A stretch of DNA of 64,000 nucleotides from Haematococcus lacustris (GCA_030144725.1 JASKMD010000025.1:7866033-7930032); one strand, 5' to 3'. Positions 1 through 11,411 are shown, counted from the first letter of the stretch. Program-made: numbers and translations. Notes: generated by a model from the letters alone, not told the origin.

Positions 1-2
1 AG

Positions 3-1851
3 AAGAATGCCAGGGATGGGAAGTGGCAGTCGCAGAGAGGTGCTTGCCCACAGCAGGGAGATGGTTGGAGTTGTGGCGACCGCATGCTGGTGCACATTGA
101 CTACATAACCCAGCAGCGCACGAGGTGAGTCCGCGCTTACAAGGTGTGAAAGAATATACCATGAATGGCACTGCCTGGCATATACATCACATGGCTTGTA
201 AGGTGGCCTAACCTTTGGCATGCGCTGCAGTCACTTCATTACCAAGATTGAATTTGACAACAACACTGAGAAGGGCATGATTGGGAGGCGCATGTGCTGG
301 AAGGACGCGGTGCAGCGTTGTGAGGGGTGGCCTGGAATTGTGAGTATAGGTCCCATAGCTAGCAGTTTCATGATTGCAACACAACATGCTCATGCAGGAA
401 ACATCATTTGTGAATGATGCTCGTAGGTTAACGTTAGTGACGAATGGAAGGTCGCCGCTTCAGAAGAGAACAAGGTGCTGTCTAACAGATATGCATAAAG
501 ACGACGGGAGGATGAGGAGTTATGACATTGGCCCTTTCATTACCACATGCATCATGCACACCATGATCATCGTGCGCATCATGCATGCATAAGGCTTCAA
601 GCACCGTGTCTCCACCTCACACGCAGGTCAGCGCATGACACTGAACCATGGCCTGCATTCATGTATAACTGCAGGCAGGCCGGGTGGCTAAGGGAGGTGA
701 TGAGGCACAGCCGAGCGCGCCAGCATCAAAGCAGGGAGACTTGGACCTGACTATCAGTGACAGTGATGAAGAGGTTGGTTGAAGTATGTGAATGGAGGAC
801 CGCACATATCTGCATAATCATGGATAATGGGCACCTACTCATCTAAGCCTGATGAGCTAATCCGCATGCCTGTGCATGTAATTGTGCGTGATTGCATGAT
901 GTCCGAATGTGATGTACATCAGATAATGACGTGCATGATGGGTGGTACATCTAGCTAATTGTGAAGGATGGTGCAAGGAGCATGCTAATCATCATCAGCT
1001 CAAACATAGACCCAGAATGTGCATTGATTGTGTGATTGTAGGGAACCAGTCAAGTGGGAGGAGAGAAGAAGAGGACGGCAGCAGAGAGAGACTCGAGAAG
1101 CCAAGCTGTGAGTCATCTCAGCATGTGGGGCATCAGCACATGTTGATGATAGGTAGAGCATAGTTGATGACAATAACCAATGTCGTGAATTCAGGCCCTT
1201 GAGGAGCGTATCGCCAAGCTGGAGGCTATGCTCCCCAACCAGCATAACCTGGACGCCATGCAGTCCAAGCTGCATAAGCTGGACGCCATGCAGGCCACAA
1301 TAGAGAGGCTGGAGACCATGCTGGAGGGACTGTTTGACCTGAAGATGCACAAGCAGCAGGACAAGGCGACGGCCGACCAGGTTTGACAGTGGAGCCATAG
1401 CAGCATGCCACCATGTCAATTACTTGCATTGCATAACAGGCATCATGTTTCAACTTCCATAACTCACATGCTTGCAAGTCACCTATGCCTTGCACACCCT
1501 ACATGCGAGTTGTGTAGTTCTAACGGCACCATCATTGGCCTTGTGGATTGTATGCAGGGTGAACAGCCACCTCAGAAGAAGAGCAAGGGCACCATGTCAT
1601 GGAGGGGGCCTCGCTTCAGGGAGGCTATCTGCAGGGTGTTCCAGCTTGGAGAGGAGAAGGAGTTCAAGGCTGAGGTCGAGGAGGAGGGCTATGCAGTGAC
1701 GGTGGTTGGAGATGACATCATGCCTGGTGCCAAGGAGCTGTGGGCCCTGTTGACGCTGGCCATGCACTACGCCCGCATCATCTTCAAGGAGAGCGCTATC
1801 AACCTCGATGGGACGCTGCAGATTGTACCAGGAGAGGTGCAGGGCACGACG
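3..1851 (+). CDS. 5' exons of an intron-rich gene, probably transposon-derived (coiled coil); partial
   Basis: Six exons fit GT-AG boundaries and keep one frame: 3-125, 231-339, 675-773, 1042-1107, 1195-1380 and 1558-1851. The first is cut by the window edge. The product has a short Cys-containing segment (WSCGD), an acidic stretch ending ISDSDEE, a basic stretch (EKKRTAAERDSR), then a heptad-like coiled coil from the fifth exon with repeated LDAMQ and LEAML/LETML. The sixth exon encodes a mixed alpha/beta stretch (FREAICRVFQLGEE, then ELWALLTLAMHYARIIF). I do not recognise the family. The last donor (ACG|GTGAGT at 1852) opens onto a telomere-like array and a minisatellite, so the continuation is uncertain. 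The exons at 8376-8729 may belong to the same gene but do not join in phase (0 against 2), so at least one exon is missing. The gene is inferred from splice-site and frame consistency only. Confidence 0.5.
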
Positions 1852-1926
1852 GTGAGTACACCTGCTTCAGATGCTAGCTATCCCGTCCAGAAGGGCTCAG
1901 GTGCAGATTATGAACCCTTCAGTTTA

Positions 1927-2193
1927 ACCCTATCCCCCTAACCCTAACCCTAATCCCTAACCCTAACCCTAACCCTAACCCTAACCCTAACCCTAACCCT
2001 AACCCTAACCCTAACCCTAACCCTAACCCTAACCCTAACCCTAACCCTAACCCTAACCCTAACCCTAACCCTAACCCTAACCCTAACCCTAACCCTAACC
2101 CTAACCCTAACCCTAACCCTAACCCTAACCCTAACCCTAACCCTAACCCTAACCCTAACCCTAACCCTAACCCTAACCCTAACCCCTAACCCT
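1927..2193 (+). repeat. interstitial telomeric array (CCCTAA)n
   Basis: More than 40 nearly perfect CCCTAA units, with slightly irregular units at both ends (CCCCCTAA, AATCCCTAA, AACCCCTAA). On the + strand it reads CCCTAA, the orientation expected at a left chromosome end, but it is internal: gene exons lie to its left. It occupies what looks like an intron of the preceding gene. Long arginine/valine ORFs over it are artefacts. Confidence 0.95.
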
Positions 2194-2343
2194 AGAGAGC
2201 ATGGCAATGACCCTACGTTCCGACGGGTGCCGGCACCATTTTGACGGGTGAACGGTCCCATTTCCTCAGGAAAACATACCGGTCAAGGCCAAATGAGCAA
2301 TTCGGACTATCGACCTCCGTTTTGACCGGTCTTATCATGAGCT
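2194..2343. other. linker with GACGGGT / CCGTTTTGACC motifs
   Basis: This 150-bp spacer joins the telomeric array to the 66-bp minisatellite. It contains GACGGGTG and CTCCGTTTTGACCGGT. The same words occur at 9600-9655, next to the other telomere-like array of this region, in inverse relation (GACCGGTCAAAACGG, CCCGTCAAAACGGAG). The two telomere-plus-minisatellite blocks therefore look like diverged versions of one composite, subtelomere-like unit. Confidence 0.5.
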
Positions 2344-5060
2344 GAAGACAGCGTGCCTAAACGGAGCGACTGTTGCGACTGTTGTGACTGTTGTGACTGG
2401 AGGCCGGCATAGCTGGGTAGGCCTAAACGGAGCGACTGTTGCGACTGTTGTGACTGTTGTGACTGGAGGCCGGCATAGCTGGGTAGGCCTAAACGGAGCA
2501 AACGGAGTGACTGTTGTGACTGTTGTGACTGGAGGCCGGGATAGCTGGGTAGGCCTAAACGGAGCGACTGTTGCGACTGTTGTGACTGTTGTGACTGGAG
2601 GCCGGGATAGCCCGGCAGGCCTAAACGGAGCAAACGGAGTGACTGTTGTGACTGGAGGCCGGCATAGCTGGGTAGGCCTAAACGGAGCAAACGGAGTGAC
2701 TGTTGTGACTGTTGTGACTGGAGGCCGGGATAGCCAGGCAGGCCTAAACGGAGCAAACGGAGTGACTGTTGTGACTGTTGTGACTGGAGGACGGCATAGC
2801 CAGGCAGGCCTAAACGGAGCAAACGGAGTGACTGTTGTGACTGTTGTGACTGGAGGCCGGGATAGCCAGGCAGGCCTAAACGGAGCAAACGGAGTGACTG
2901 TTGTGACTGTTGTGACTGGAGGCCGGCATAGCTGGGTAGGCCTAAACGGAGCAAACGGAGTGACTGTTGTGACTGTTGTGACTGGAGGCCGGCATAGCTG
3001 GGTAGGCCTAAACGGAGCAAACGGAGTGACTGTTGTGACTGTTGTGACTGGAGGCCGGGATAGCCAGGCAGGCCTAAACGGAGCAAACGGAGTGACTGTT
3101 GTGACTGTTGTGACTGGAGGCCGGGATAGCCAGGCAGGCCTAAACGGAGCAAACGGAGTGACTGTTGTGACTGTTGTGACTGGAGGCCGGCATAGCTGGG
3201 TAGGCCTAAACGGAGCAAACGGAGTGACTGTTGTGACTGTTGTGACTGGAGGCCGGCATAGCTGGGTAGGCCTAAACGGAGCAAACGGAGTGACTGTTGT
3301 GACTGTTGTGACTGGAGGCCGGCATAGCTGGGTAGGCCTAAACGGAGCAAACGGAGTGACTGTTGTGACTGTTGTGACTGGAGGCCGGCATAGCTGGGTA
3401 GGCCTAAACGGACCAAACGGAGTGACTGTTGTGACTGTTGTGACTGGAGGCCGGCATAGCTGGGTAGGCCTAAACGGAGCAAACGGAGTGACTGTTGTGA
3501 CTGTTGTGATTGGAGGCCGGCATAGCTGGGTAGGCCTAAACGGAGCGACTGTTGCGACTGTTGTGACTGTTGTGACTGGAGGCCGGCATAGCTGGGTAGG
3601 CCTAAACGGAGCAAACGGAGTGACTGTTGTGACTGTTGTGACTGGAGGCCGGGATAGCTGGGTAGGCCTAAACGGAGCGACTGTTGCGACTGTTGTGACT
3701 GTTGTGACTGGAGGCTAGGATAGCCCGGCAGGCCTAAACGGAGCAAACGGAGTGACTGTTGTGACTGGAGGCCGGCATAGCTGGGTAGGCCTAAACGGAG
3801 CGACTGTTGCGACTGTTGTGACTGTTGTGACTGGAGGCCGGGATAGCCAGGCAGGCCTAAACGGAGCAAACGGAGTGACTGTTGTGACTGTTGTGACTGG
3901 AGGCCGGCATAGCCAGGCAGGCCTAAACGGAGCAAACAGGTGACTGTTGTGACTGTTGTGACTGGAGGCCGGGATAGCCAGGCAGGCCTAAACGGAGCAA
4001 ACGGAGTGACTGTTGTGACTGTTGTGACTGGAGGCCGGCATAGCTGGGTAGGCCTAAACGGAACAAACGGAGTGACTGTTGTGACTGTTGTGACCGGAGG
4101 CCGGCATAGCTGGGTAGGCCTAAACGGAGCAAACGGAGTGACTGTTGTGACTGTTGTGACTGGAGGCCGGCATAGCTGGGTAGGCCTAAACGGACCAAAC
4201 GGAGTGACTGTTGTGACTGTTGTGACTGGAGGCCGGCATAGCTGGGTAGGCCTAAACGGAGCAAACGGAGTGACTGTTGTGACTGTTGCGACTGGAGGCC
4301 GGCATAGCTGGGTAGGCCTAAACGGAGCGACTGTTGCGACTGTTGTGACTGTTGTGACTGGAGGCCGGCATAGCTGGGTAGGCCTAAACGGAGCAAACGG
4401 AGTGACTGTTGTGACTGTTGTGACTGGAGGCCGGAATAGCTGGGTAGGCCTAAACAGAGCGACTGTTGCGACTGTTGTGACTGTTGTGACTGGAGGCCGG
4501 GATAGCCCGGCAGGCCTAAACGGAGCAAACGGAGTGACTGTTGTGACTGTTGTGACTGGAGGCCGGCATAGCTGGGTAGGCCTAAACGGAGCAAACGGAG
4601 TGACTGTTGTGACTGTTGTGACTGGAGGCCGGGATAGCCCGGCAGGCCTAAACGGAGCAAACGGAGTGACTGTTGTGACTGGAGGCCGGCATAGCTGGGT
4701 AGGCCTAAACGGAGCGACTGTTGCGACTGTTGTGACTGTTGTGACTGGAGGCCGGGATAGCCCGGCAGGCCTAAACGGAGCAAACGGAGTGACTGTTGTG
4801 ACTGTTGTGACTGGAGGCCGGGATAGCCCGGCAGGCCTAAACGGAGCAAACGGAGTGACTGTTGTGACTGGAGGCCGGCATAGCTGGGTAGGCCTAAACG
4901 GAGCGACTGTTGCGACTGTTGTGACTGTTGTGACTGGAGGCCGGGATAGCCAGGCAGGCCTAAACGGAGCAAACGGAGTGACTGTTGTGACTGTTGTGAC
5001 TGGAGGCCGGGATAGTTGGGTAGGCCTAAACGGAGCAAACGGAGAAAACGGAGCAAACCA
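2344..5060. repeat. 66-bp minisatellite, about 41 copies
   Basis: The unit is 66 bp and begins around GCCTAAACGGAGC; its core is repeated GTGACTGTT followed by GGAGGCCGGCATAGC. Two interchangeable equal-length variants exist after CGGAGC: CGACTGTTGCGACTGTTG, or AAACGGAGTGACTGTTG. Shorter 57-bp units occur in which one 9-bp subunit is lost. The end of the unit varies among CTGGGT, CCAGGC and CCCGGC. Because 66 and 9 are divisible by three, both strands stay open for hundreds of codons; these ORFs lack any other coding feature and should not be annotated as genes. Confidence 0.95.
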
Positions 5061-6172
5061 TCACATTACAATGTCCATTCATCCTTTAACGTCGTGAGAT
5101 GGATAAACCGTGATTCATGATATAGCCCGACAGTGTATTGCCTACCTGCTGCACACTAGCCTGCCTACTGCCCATGTGTTCGCCTTGACAGCCACTAATC
5201 GCCCGCCGCACGCCTAGAACGCTGCTGCCCACCGGCTGCTTCTACATGTTGCCTGCAGCTGCATGCCTTGCCTGTTGCTGCTCACCTGCAAGTGCCCCAC
5301 CTGCTGCCCACCTGATGTTGTCGCTTGCCACCTGCCACCTAGTGCTGCCGACAAGGTACAGTCTGCATGATGTTGCTTGCCCAATGCTCGCCTAGACAGT
5401 TGTTACCTGCATTCTGCACGCCTAGCCCGTTGCTACCTGCATTCTGCACGCCTAGCCCGCTGCTACCCGCCTGGTTCTGCGCACCTACTGTTGCCCACCT
5501 TCTGTAGCCTGCATGCCTGATAGATGATAGATGATAGATGATTGAATGCCTGATAGATGATAGATGATATATGCCTGATTGAGAGCTGCCCACCTACTTC
5601 TTCTACATGTTGCATGCTGCTGCACGCCTAGCCAGCTGCTCCCTAACTGCCTCATGCTGCATACCGGCAGCTGTCTGCTTGATGTTGCTCGCATGCTGCC
5701 TGGTAATGCCCACATGATGCCTAATGCAACCCGTCTCCTGCTTACTGCTACCAAACAAGCAGAGCAACAAGAGCAATTCAGCATGTCCCGAAGAGCAAGC
5801 AAGTGACAGCTCTATAGCAATGTAGTGGTAACCCAGCAAAGCCCAAGCATCCTTGACGTACAATTAGATGTACAGGAACGCCACGGCAGCCCGTGAACTG
5901 GATATTAGCCGGGCTCCATCACCGCCGGCCGGGCGGTAGCCCCATTACTCGGCGCCTGTCCACAGCATCACAAAAGGTTGTCTGTGTATTGAGAGTGGCG
6001 GGAGTGAGATGCCTGACAACATTCTCAAACATGGTATGTCTGTCTACCTTTAATATCAGCAAATCACTGCTGCCCTAAGTGACAGCTCCCCCAGCAGGTC
6101 CAAGTATTTGCCCCTCCCACACAATCTTGATACAGCCCGATTTGCCTTTTGCACATAACTTACATGCTATAT
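5061..6172. other. non-coding stretch with small tandem duplications
   Basis: No convincing gene. The sequence is rich in degenerate CTGCC/CACCTGCTGC words. A 30-bp direct duplication (CACGCCTAGCCCGTTGCTAC...) lies at about 5410-5470. A second duplication made of GATAGAT repeats lies at about 5511-5578. It separates the minisatellite from the 3' end of the minus-strand gene that follows. Confidence 0.6.
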
Positions 6173-7496
6173 TCAAAAGGCCAGGCTTAGCTCAGGGAGC
6201 TTGTTGTAAATGTTCTGGAGTGCGACACCTCCCCACTTTGACAGTGGCATGTCCGGGAGCATCTTCACCTGGAGAGCAAGGTAAAGAAGCACTGTCAATG
6301 GGGACAGCATTTCAAAAAGGAGGTGAGTAATTGACGTAGCAGTAGGCAACTAAAATGTAGTGGATGAATGTGTATTGAGCCGGAGATTGTTAAGGCAATA
6401 GGCAAGCAATTGATAATAGATCACATGAGCATTGTGAAGAACTTACTTGGAAGCCAATTGAGCGAAGCTCTGAGCACAGCGCATCCTCGTCGTTGAGAAA
6501 GCCATCCCCCAGCTCTTCCAAACGCCTCAGAGCGTTGTCAACAAGCCGCTTTCGGGCAAACAGATTGACATTCCAGAGGTGCGACACGATGCTGTCCAGT
6601 TCGGCCTCTGACAAGGCTGCGACGGCTTCTTCTGAGATACCGGCTGGGATATGAGACTTGAGCCGGATGGCAAGCGGGATGTCCAAAGGAGGCGTTGCTG
6701 TAATGTTGGGAGGTGGCGCCTTGGATACGAATCCCAACGCAGTGGCGTCGGGGCTGGAGATAGACCAGTACCAGAAAGGGTCCTGACTCTTCTTGCCTGT
6801 AGATGAGCTCGTCCACACATCAGAGAAGACGTGGGGGGAGGTGTCCACCAAGGAAGATGGGAAGGCGTCTTTGACGGACTGAGTTGCTTTGTTCATGAGG
6901 TCATGGTACATACGCAGCGCAATACGACGAGGACCTTCTCCACAGCACGCCACCAAGGAAAGCTTCATGAGCTTGGACAGAGCGCCTTTGTCCTTGTCAT
7001 GGGTCAGTACAATGCCCAACGTAGCATTCCTCCCAATTAGACATTCCTTCTTCAGGTTGCTGATGTCGCTTGCCTTGCTTGTGGGAAAGGTGTACGCTGA
7101 GAGACGGGTTGATATCTGCGCCCCCTCTGGTGTCTCAGCCACTTTCGCTTTGGCAAGGTATGGCGCTACTTCAAGGACTTGGGAGCCCAACTTGCCGGTT
7201 GTCTCGACATCTGAAAGAAGTACCGCGAGGAGAGCCAATGGGTGCACGGTAGGTGCAGGTTTGGGAGCGCAGTCGTCAAGAGGCGCCGCTGTATCCAGAC
7301 CCAGGCATGCAGCGGTAAGGCGCCGCCTAGATGACTCGCGACACTCCTCATCCCCGCCGCTGCTCCGCATGACCTCTATCAAGGTCCTCTTCCTGCTGAT
7401 GGGGGGAAGGAAAGCTTGAATTGTTGACTTGGACATAGCGTGGGTGGTGATGTTCTGGCGCAAGAAATCGTGTTTGTGTACGACGACATGTGCCAT
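6173..7496 (-). CDS. hypothetical protein, two exons, about 381 aa
   Basis: Exon 1 is 7496-6447 and ends at a perfect donor (CAA|GTAAGT). Exon 2 is 6268-6173, after CTCTCCAG|GTG, and ends in TGA. Both are phase 0, giving 381 residues from the first Met; a second Met (MSKSTIQAFLPP) lies 19 codons in and could be the real start. The N-terminus is basic (SRKRTLIEV, ESSRRR). The middle contains SDISNLKKECLIGRN and FSDVWTSSSTGKKSQDPFWYW, and the C-terminal part is helical (EEAVAALSEAELDSIVSHLW). I do not recognise the family. It lies antisense between exon groups of the transposon-like genes, among repeats, so it may be a second ORF of a mobile element. Codon use looks like real coding, unlike the repeat ORFs. 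Confidence 0.6.
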
Positions 7497-7537
7497 CTGC
7501 TAAGGTGGGGAGTGTACCCGGCTTTGCTGCAACCCCT

Positions 7538-7945
7538 TGTTTAGGCAGCCTAACCCTGTCCCTCACTAAGACCTCAATCCTAAACCCTGCCACCAACCCC
7601 TGCCCCTGTCACCCACCCCTGCTGTCCCTGCCACCAAATCCTGCCACCAAATCCTGACCCTGACCCTGACCCTGACCCTAAACCTGGCCCTGACCCAGCC
7701 CTAAACCTAACCCTAACCTAACCCTAACCTTGACCCTGACCTTGACCCTGACCCTGACACTGACCCTGTCCTAAACCTGGCCCTAACCCAGCCCTAAACT
7801 CAACCCTGACCTAACCCTAACCCTAACCCTAACCCTAAACCTGGCCCTGACCCAACCCTAACCTGACCCTAACCTAACCCTGGCCCTAACCCTAACCCTA
7901 ACCCTAACCTAACCCTAACCCTAACCCTAACCCTACCCTAGTTCT
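7538..7945 (+). repeat. degenerate telomere-like array (CCCTAA/CCCTGA mix)
   Basis: A decayed mixture of CCCTAA, CCCTGA, CCTAACCTGGCCCTGA and CCCAGCCCTAA units, becoming purer CCCTAA at about 7808-7936. It looks like an old interstitial array. It is followed by a short tract of GCCCAACCCCAGTA words. No gene is visible between here and the exon at 8376. Confidence 0.85.
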
Positions 7946-8375
7946 AACCCAGCCCTAGTTTCAACCTGCACCAGTCGGACCGTTTACATATCAGTAGCTA
8001 CCCAACTCCAGTATCTGGCCAACCCCAGTAGCTGCCCAACCCCATGTTGTCTGCTTGCTGTCTGCTGCTGCCTGCTACCTAATGCCTACCTACTTGGTGC
8101 AAGGCAGTCTTTGTTGCATGTTGGTGAAGTATCTGTACATACATACAAAGCCTCTCCATGGTCTGAAGCGGCCAGCAGAATCCGGACTGAAGCGGCCAGC
8201 AGCAGGCCATAGCAACTGCCCCATAGCCTTTGTAAATTAATAGTGTTGGCACGGGGTATGGGGGAATACTGTCATGGGATTGGGCTAGCATGCCCCATGA
8301 TGTGCACACACGGGGTAAAACTAACCGTAAGTAATAATGTTCCCATACTCCCAATCATTGCTATGATGGTTGCAG

Positions 8376-8729
8376 GTGGGCGCTGAAACGAGCACATTTG
8401 CACCCGGAGATCAAAAAGTTCTGTACGCAAGCGAAGCATGCGGTGGACCGCTTCCATTTCATTTACAACCACAAGGGAATCTGGTGTGATGCAATGGTCA
8501 ACCCTCTTCGCCTACACGAGTTGCAGGGCGTCAATACCGAGGTGGGTCACAAAAAAAGCAATTTTGTATGGGATAATCTGGCACGCCGTAAGTAAGTCGC
8601 GTGTTTTTATGATCGCAGGTCTGTGAGCAACGTTTCAAGCACATCAACAAGTACGGGCCTTTGTTGCGTCACATGAAGTCGGAGCGGTTTCAATGGACAT
8701 TAGGGACTATTGTGCACTTGGACCACAAA
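8376..8729 (+). CDS. C-terminal transposase exons (KDZ-like signature); partial
   Basis: Two exons, 8376-8541 and 8619-8729, are separated by a 77-bp GT-AG intron. They encode a block running from HPEIKKFCTQAKHAVDRFHF to HMKSERFQW, containing DRFHFIYNHKGIWC, then NP, then NTE|VCEQRF. This pattern (D-x-F-H-x5-H, C, NP, NTE-x-CEQ-x-F) is, from memory, the C-terminal signature of Kyakuja-Dileera-Zisupton transposases; that assignment is inference. The upstream catalytic core was not found. The exon enters in phase 2, which does not match the last upstream exon. The donor after HLDHK (GTGAGA) is phase 0 and would join the large exon at 10059 across a minisatellite-filled intron. Confidence 0.55.
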
Positions 8730-8869
8730 GTGAGAATGCTTGGGTTGCTAGGGGGTTCTTCCACCTCTTGCTAGCTAGTGAGTGGGTGACACTGATTGTC
8801 AGAGACACTGAACGTATTGTCGTTGAACGAACTGTTGATATGATATGTCTTGACTGCTTCGGTCGTTCC

Positions 8870-9485
8870 AGTCGCTCCATCGGACAGTTTGAACGGACTG
8901 CTGAGAAAGTACCGTCTTGACTGCTCCGGTCGCTCCAGTCACTTCAGTCACTCAGTCACTCCGTTTGCTCCGATTAGACACTTAAAGGCCAACCTGCACC
9001 AGTCGGACCGTTTGAACGGACTGCTAGGACAGATATTGTCTTGACTGCTCCGGTCGCTCCAGTCACAACAGTCACTCCGTTTGCTCCGATTAGACATTAA
9101 AGGCCAACCTGCACCAGTCGGACCGTTTGAACGGACTGCTAGGACGATATTGTCTTGACTGCTCCGGTCGCTCCAGTCGCTCCAGTCACAACAGTCACAA
9201 CAGTCACTCCGTTTGCTCCGATTAGACCTTAAAGACCAACCTGCACCAGTCGGACCGTTTGAACGGACTGCTAGGACAATATTGTCTTGACTGCTCCGAA
9301 CGCTCCAGTCGCTCCAGTCACAACAGTCACAACAGTCACTCCGTTTGCTCCGATTACACCTTAAAGACCGACCTGCACCAGTCGGACCGTTTGAACGGAC
9401 TGCTAAGACAGTATTGTCTTGACTGCTCCGGTCGCTCCAGTCACTCCGGTCCCTCCGTTTGCTCCGGTCACAGCTCGAGCACCCG
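8870..9485. repeat. 116-132-bp minisatellite, about 5 copies
   Basis: Units start near CGATTAGAC at 8971, 9087, 9219 and 9351, giving periods of 116, 132 and 132 bp. Each contains CAACCTGCACCAGTCGGACC, GTTTGAACGGACTGC and GCTCCGGTCGCTCCAGTC. The differences in length come from extra AGTCACAAC/GTCGCTCCA subunits. Its reverse complement shares the core GGAGCAAACGGAGTGACTGT with the 66-bp minisatellite at 2344-5060, so the two arrays are related. Confidence 0.9.
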
Positions 9486-9667
9486 TCAGACCGTTCAAAC
9501 GGCCCGTCGTCGAGCTTGACGCTGTCCTCAAACGGAGCGTTTCTCAATGGTGCCAGTCGCACCGTTTTGACGCCGCGTTCATGGCTGCTCCAGTCACGAA
9601 CGGTACCGTCGACCGGTCAAAACGGTACCGGTACCCGTCAAAACGGAGGTATACTGCCAGCTTCTGT

Positions 9668-9950
9668 AACCATAACCCTAACCCTTACCCTAACCCTACC
9701 CTTAACCCTAACCCTAACCCTAACCCTAACCCTAACCCTAACCCTAACCCTAACCCTAAACCTAACCCTAAACCTAACCCTAACCATACCCCTAACCCTA
9801 ACCCTAACCCTAACCCTAACCCTATCCCTAACCCTATCCCTATCCATATCACTATCACTATCACTATCACTAACCCTAACCCTAACCCTGTCCCTAACCC
9901 TGTCCCTAACCCTGTCCCTGTCCCTGTCCCTAGCTTTATCCTTAACTCTT
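9668..9950 (+). repeat. interstitial telomere-like array with variant tail
   Basis: About 25 CCCTAA units give way to CCCTAAA, CCCTATC, CACTATCACTATC and CCCTGTC variants toward the right. It borders the minisatellite through GTCAAAACGGAGG-type words (9600-9655). The array lies in the putative intron before the exon at 10059. Confidence 0.9.
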
Positions 9951-10058
9951 GCCTTACAAGATTCAGCAGAGTCCCCATAACTTACATGTCTCATCATTAG
10001 CATGCGCACATACACAATGTTAACAAGGCACATGCTTCTGTTGGTTGCATGGTTGCAG

Positions 10059-11315
10059 GAGGTGGTGACGACGTTTGGCACAGGGCAGCGCAAACAGCTG
10101 CTCTTCACCAGCCCTCAGCATGATGGCAGCCTGGCTGACGAGGTGTCCATGGCAGGGATGCTGACTGAGGAAGCGGTGCAGGCGTTCCAGCAGCTAGATG
10201 AGGACATCAAGGCACGCCATCTGGCTGCCAAAGTGTGGGCTCAGGCGTGCTTGAAGCGCCTCCAGGCAAGGGCCAACCAGCTGGCCTCCTCACCCCTCCG
10301 TGGTGGCACCATCCTGTGCAACGACCCGTACAAAATGCTGGAAGACGGCAAACCCAAAAGGGCTACCGGCTTGGTGCCAGCTCAGGCACTGCATGTGGAT
10401 GTGCGGCCTTCGTGGTCTGATGAGGAGGAGGCAAGACAAGCAGCCCTGTTCCCACCCCAACCCCCCTTGACAGACACACCCCAGCCACAAGCCCCCCCCT
10501 CAGCAGCATGCAGCAGCCCAGCAGCAGGTGCAGGTGCAGGTCCCAGCCAGCCATCCCCCAAGCGGCAGCCATCCCCCAGGCGGCAGCAATCCCCGAGCCG
10601 GCAGCAATCCCCCAGCCGGCAGCCATCCCCTAAGCAGAAGCCGCACCCCATCCAGTGGCGTTTCATTCCAGGGCGTGATGGCATGGTGCTCATCATGTTC
10701 ATGCAGCGGGTCAGCATCCTCCTCATCCCCCGCAGCCACAAGTGGGTCCAGGTGGTGGAGCATTTCTGGAACGGTCCGGGCAAGAGCCATGAGTGCCAGG
10801 CTGCTCTTGAGGAGTACCTGCAGCAGAAGATGACAGCCCAGGAGGTGGTGCGTGTGACCTTGGAGCCAGGTCAGGTGCTTGGGATGCGTGGGTACACAAT
10901 CCATGCTGGTGATGAGGGCAGGGTGGGGACAGGTTCAGTGCGGGTGCACTTCTACGCCTCCACTGGCTTTGTGTCGGACACCACCTGCTACGTTGCTGAG
11001 TTTGGCCACCATTTTGACAGCCTGTGCCAGCCCACCACAGAGCCCAGGACAGGCAGCACACTCAAGGTGCCGGCCTGGCAGGGGGAAGAAGGAGGTGGCA
11101 CGTACGTGCCTAAGGTCCCATACAAGCCCCCAGCTCAGAAAGAAGAGGACGCCATGTGGGTGGCAGATTGGCTCAAAGTCCCAGACTTCTCACAGGCAGG
11201 GCTACAGCAGTTGGAGCAGCAGTGGTATGAGGCAGCAGGATTTAGCTGGCCTCCGGCAAAGCCAGGCCGTGGCGGTGGCAAGGGTGGAAGCAGTAAGAGA
11301 GGTCGACTGGGATGA
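10059..11315 (+). CDS. large terminal exon: SP-rich linker plus possible 2OG-oxygenase-like domain
   Basis: The exon opens after GGTTGCAG|GAG and stays open for 418 codons to TGA at 11315. It carries a helical N-terminal part (EEAVQAFQQLDEDIKARHLAAK), then a linker with four SP(K/R/S)RQ-type repeats, then a globular part. The globular part has IPGRDGMVLIMFMQRVSILLIPRSHKW followed by LEPGQVLGMRGYTIHAGDE and RVHFYAS. The order GSH-like strand, G-x-V-L-G, distal H and R-x-H-F-Y resembles the double-stranded beta-helix of phytanoyl-CoA- or JBP/TET-like dioxygenases, but I see no clear HxD, so function is uncertain. The tail is basic, GRGGGKGGSSKRGR. Its phase (0) fits the KDZ-like exon ending at 8729, so the two may form one gene; it could equally be a separate gene whose first exon is not seen. 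Confidence 0.55.
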   Translation, partial: EVVTTFGTGQRKQLLFTSPQHDGSLADEVSMAGMLTEEAVQAFQQLDEDIKARHLAAKVWAQACLKRLQARANQLASSPLRGGTILCNDPYKMLEDGKPKRATGLVPAQALHVDVRPSWSDEEEARQAALFPPQPPLTDTPQPQAPPSAACSSPAAGAGAGPSQPSPKRQPSPRRQQSPSRQQSPSRQPSPKQKPHPIQWRFIPGRDGMVLIMFMQRVSILLIPRSHKWVQVVEHFWNGPGKSHECQAALEEYLQQKMTAQEVVRVTLEPGQVLGMRGYTIHAGDEGRVGTGSVRVHFYASTGFVSDTTCYVAEFGHHFDSLCQPTTEPRTGSTLKVPAWQGEEGGGTYVPKVPYKPPAQKEEDAMWVADWLKVPDFSQAGLQQLEQQWYEAAGFSWPPAKPGRGGGKGGSSKRGRLG

Positions 11316-11411
11316 CGTGGATTACATGTGAGACCGCATGACGATGATTGAAATGTTGGGTTACAGTGCGTATGTTGTGTTTAGGGATACGCAAAGGTGT
11401 CTGTGATGGAA

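Noticed and set aside
1000..1419. Minus-strand ORF of 139 codons opposite the coiled-coil exon
   Set aside because: Shadow of the + strand exon, which has matching splice sites and heptad pattern.
2307..5097. Long ORFs on both strands (up to 542 codons)
   Set aside because: They are produced by a 66-bp tandem unit divisible by three; no start context, domain or codon signal.
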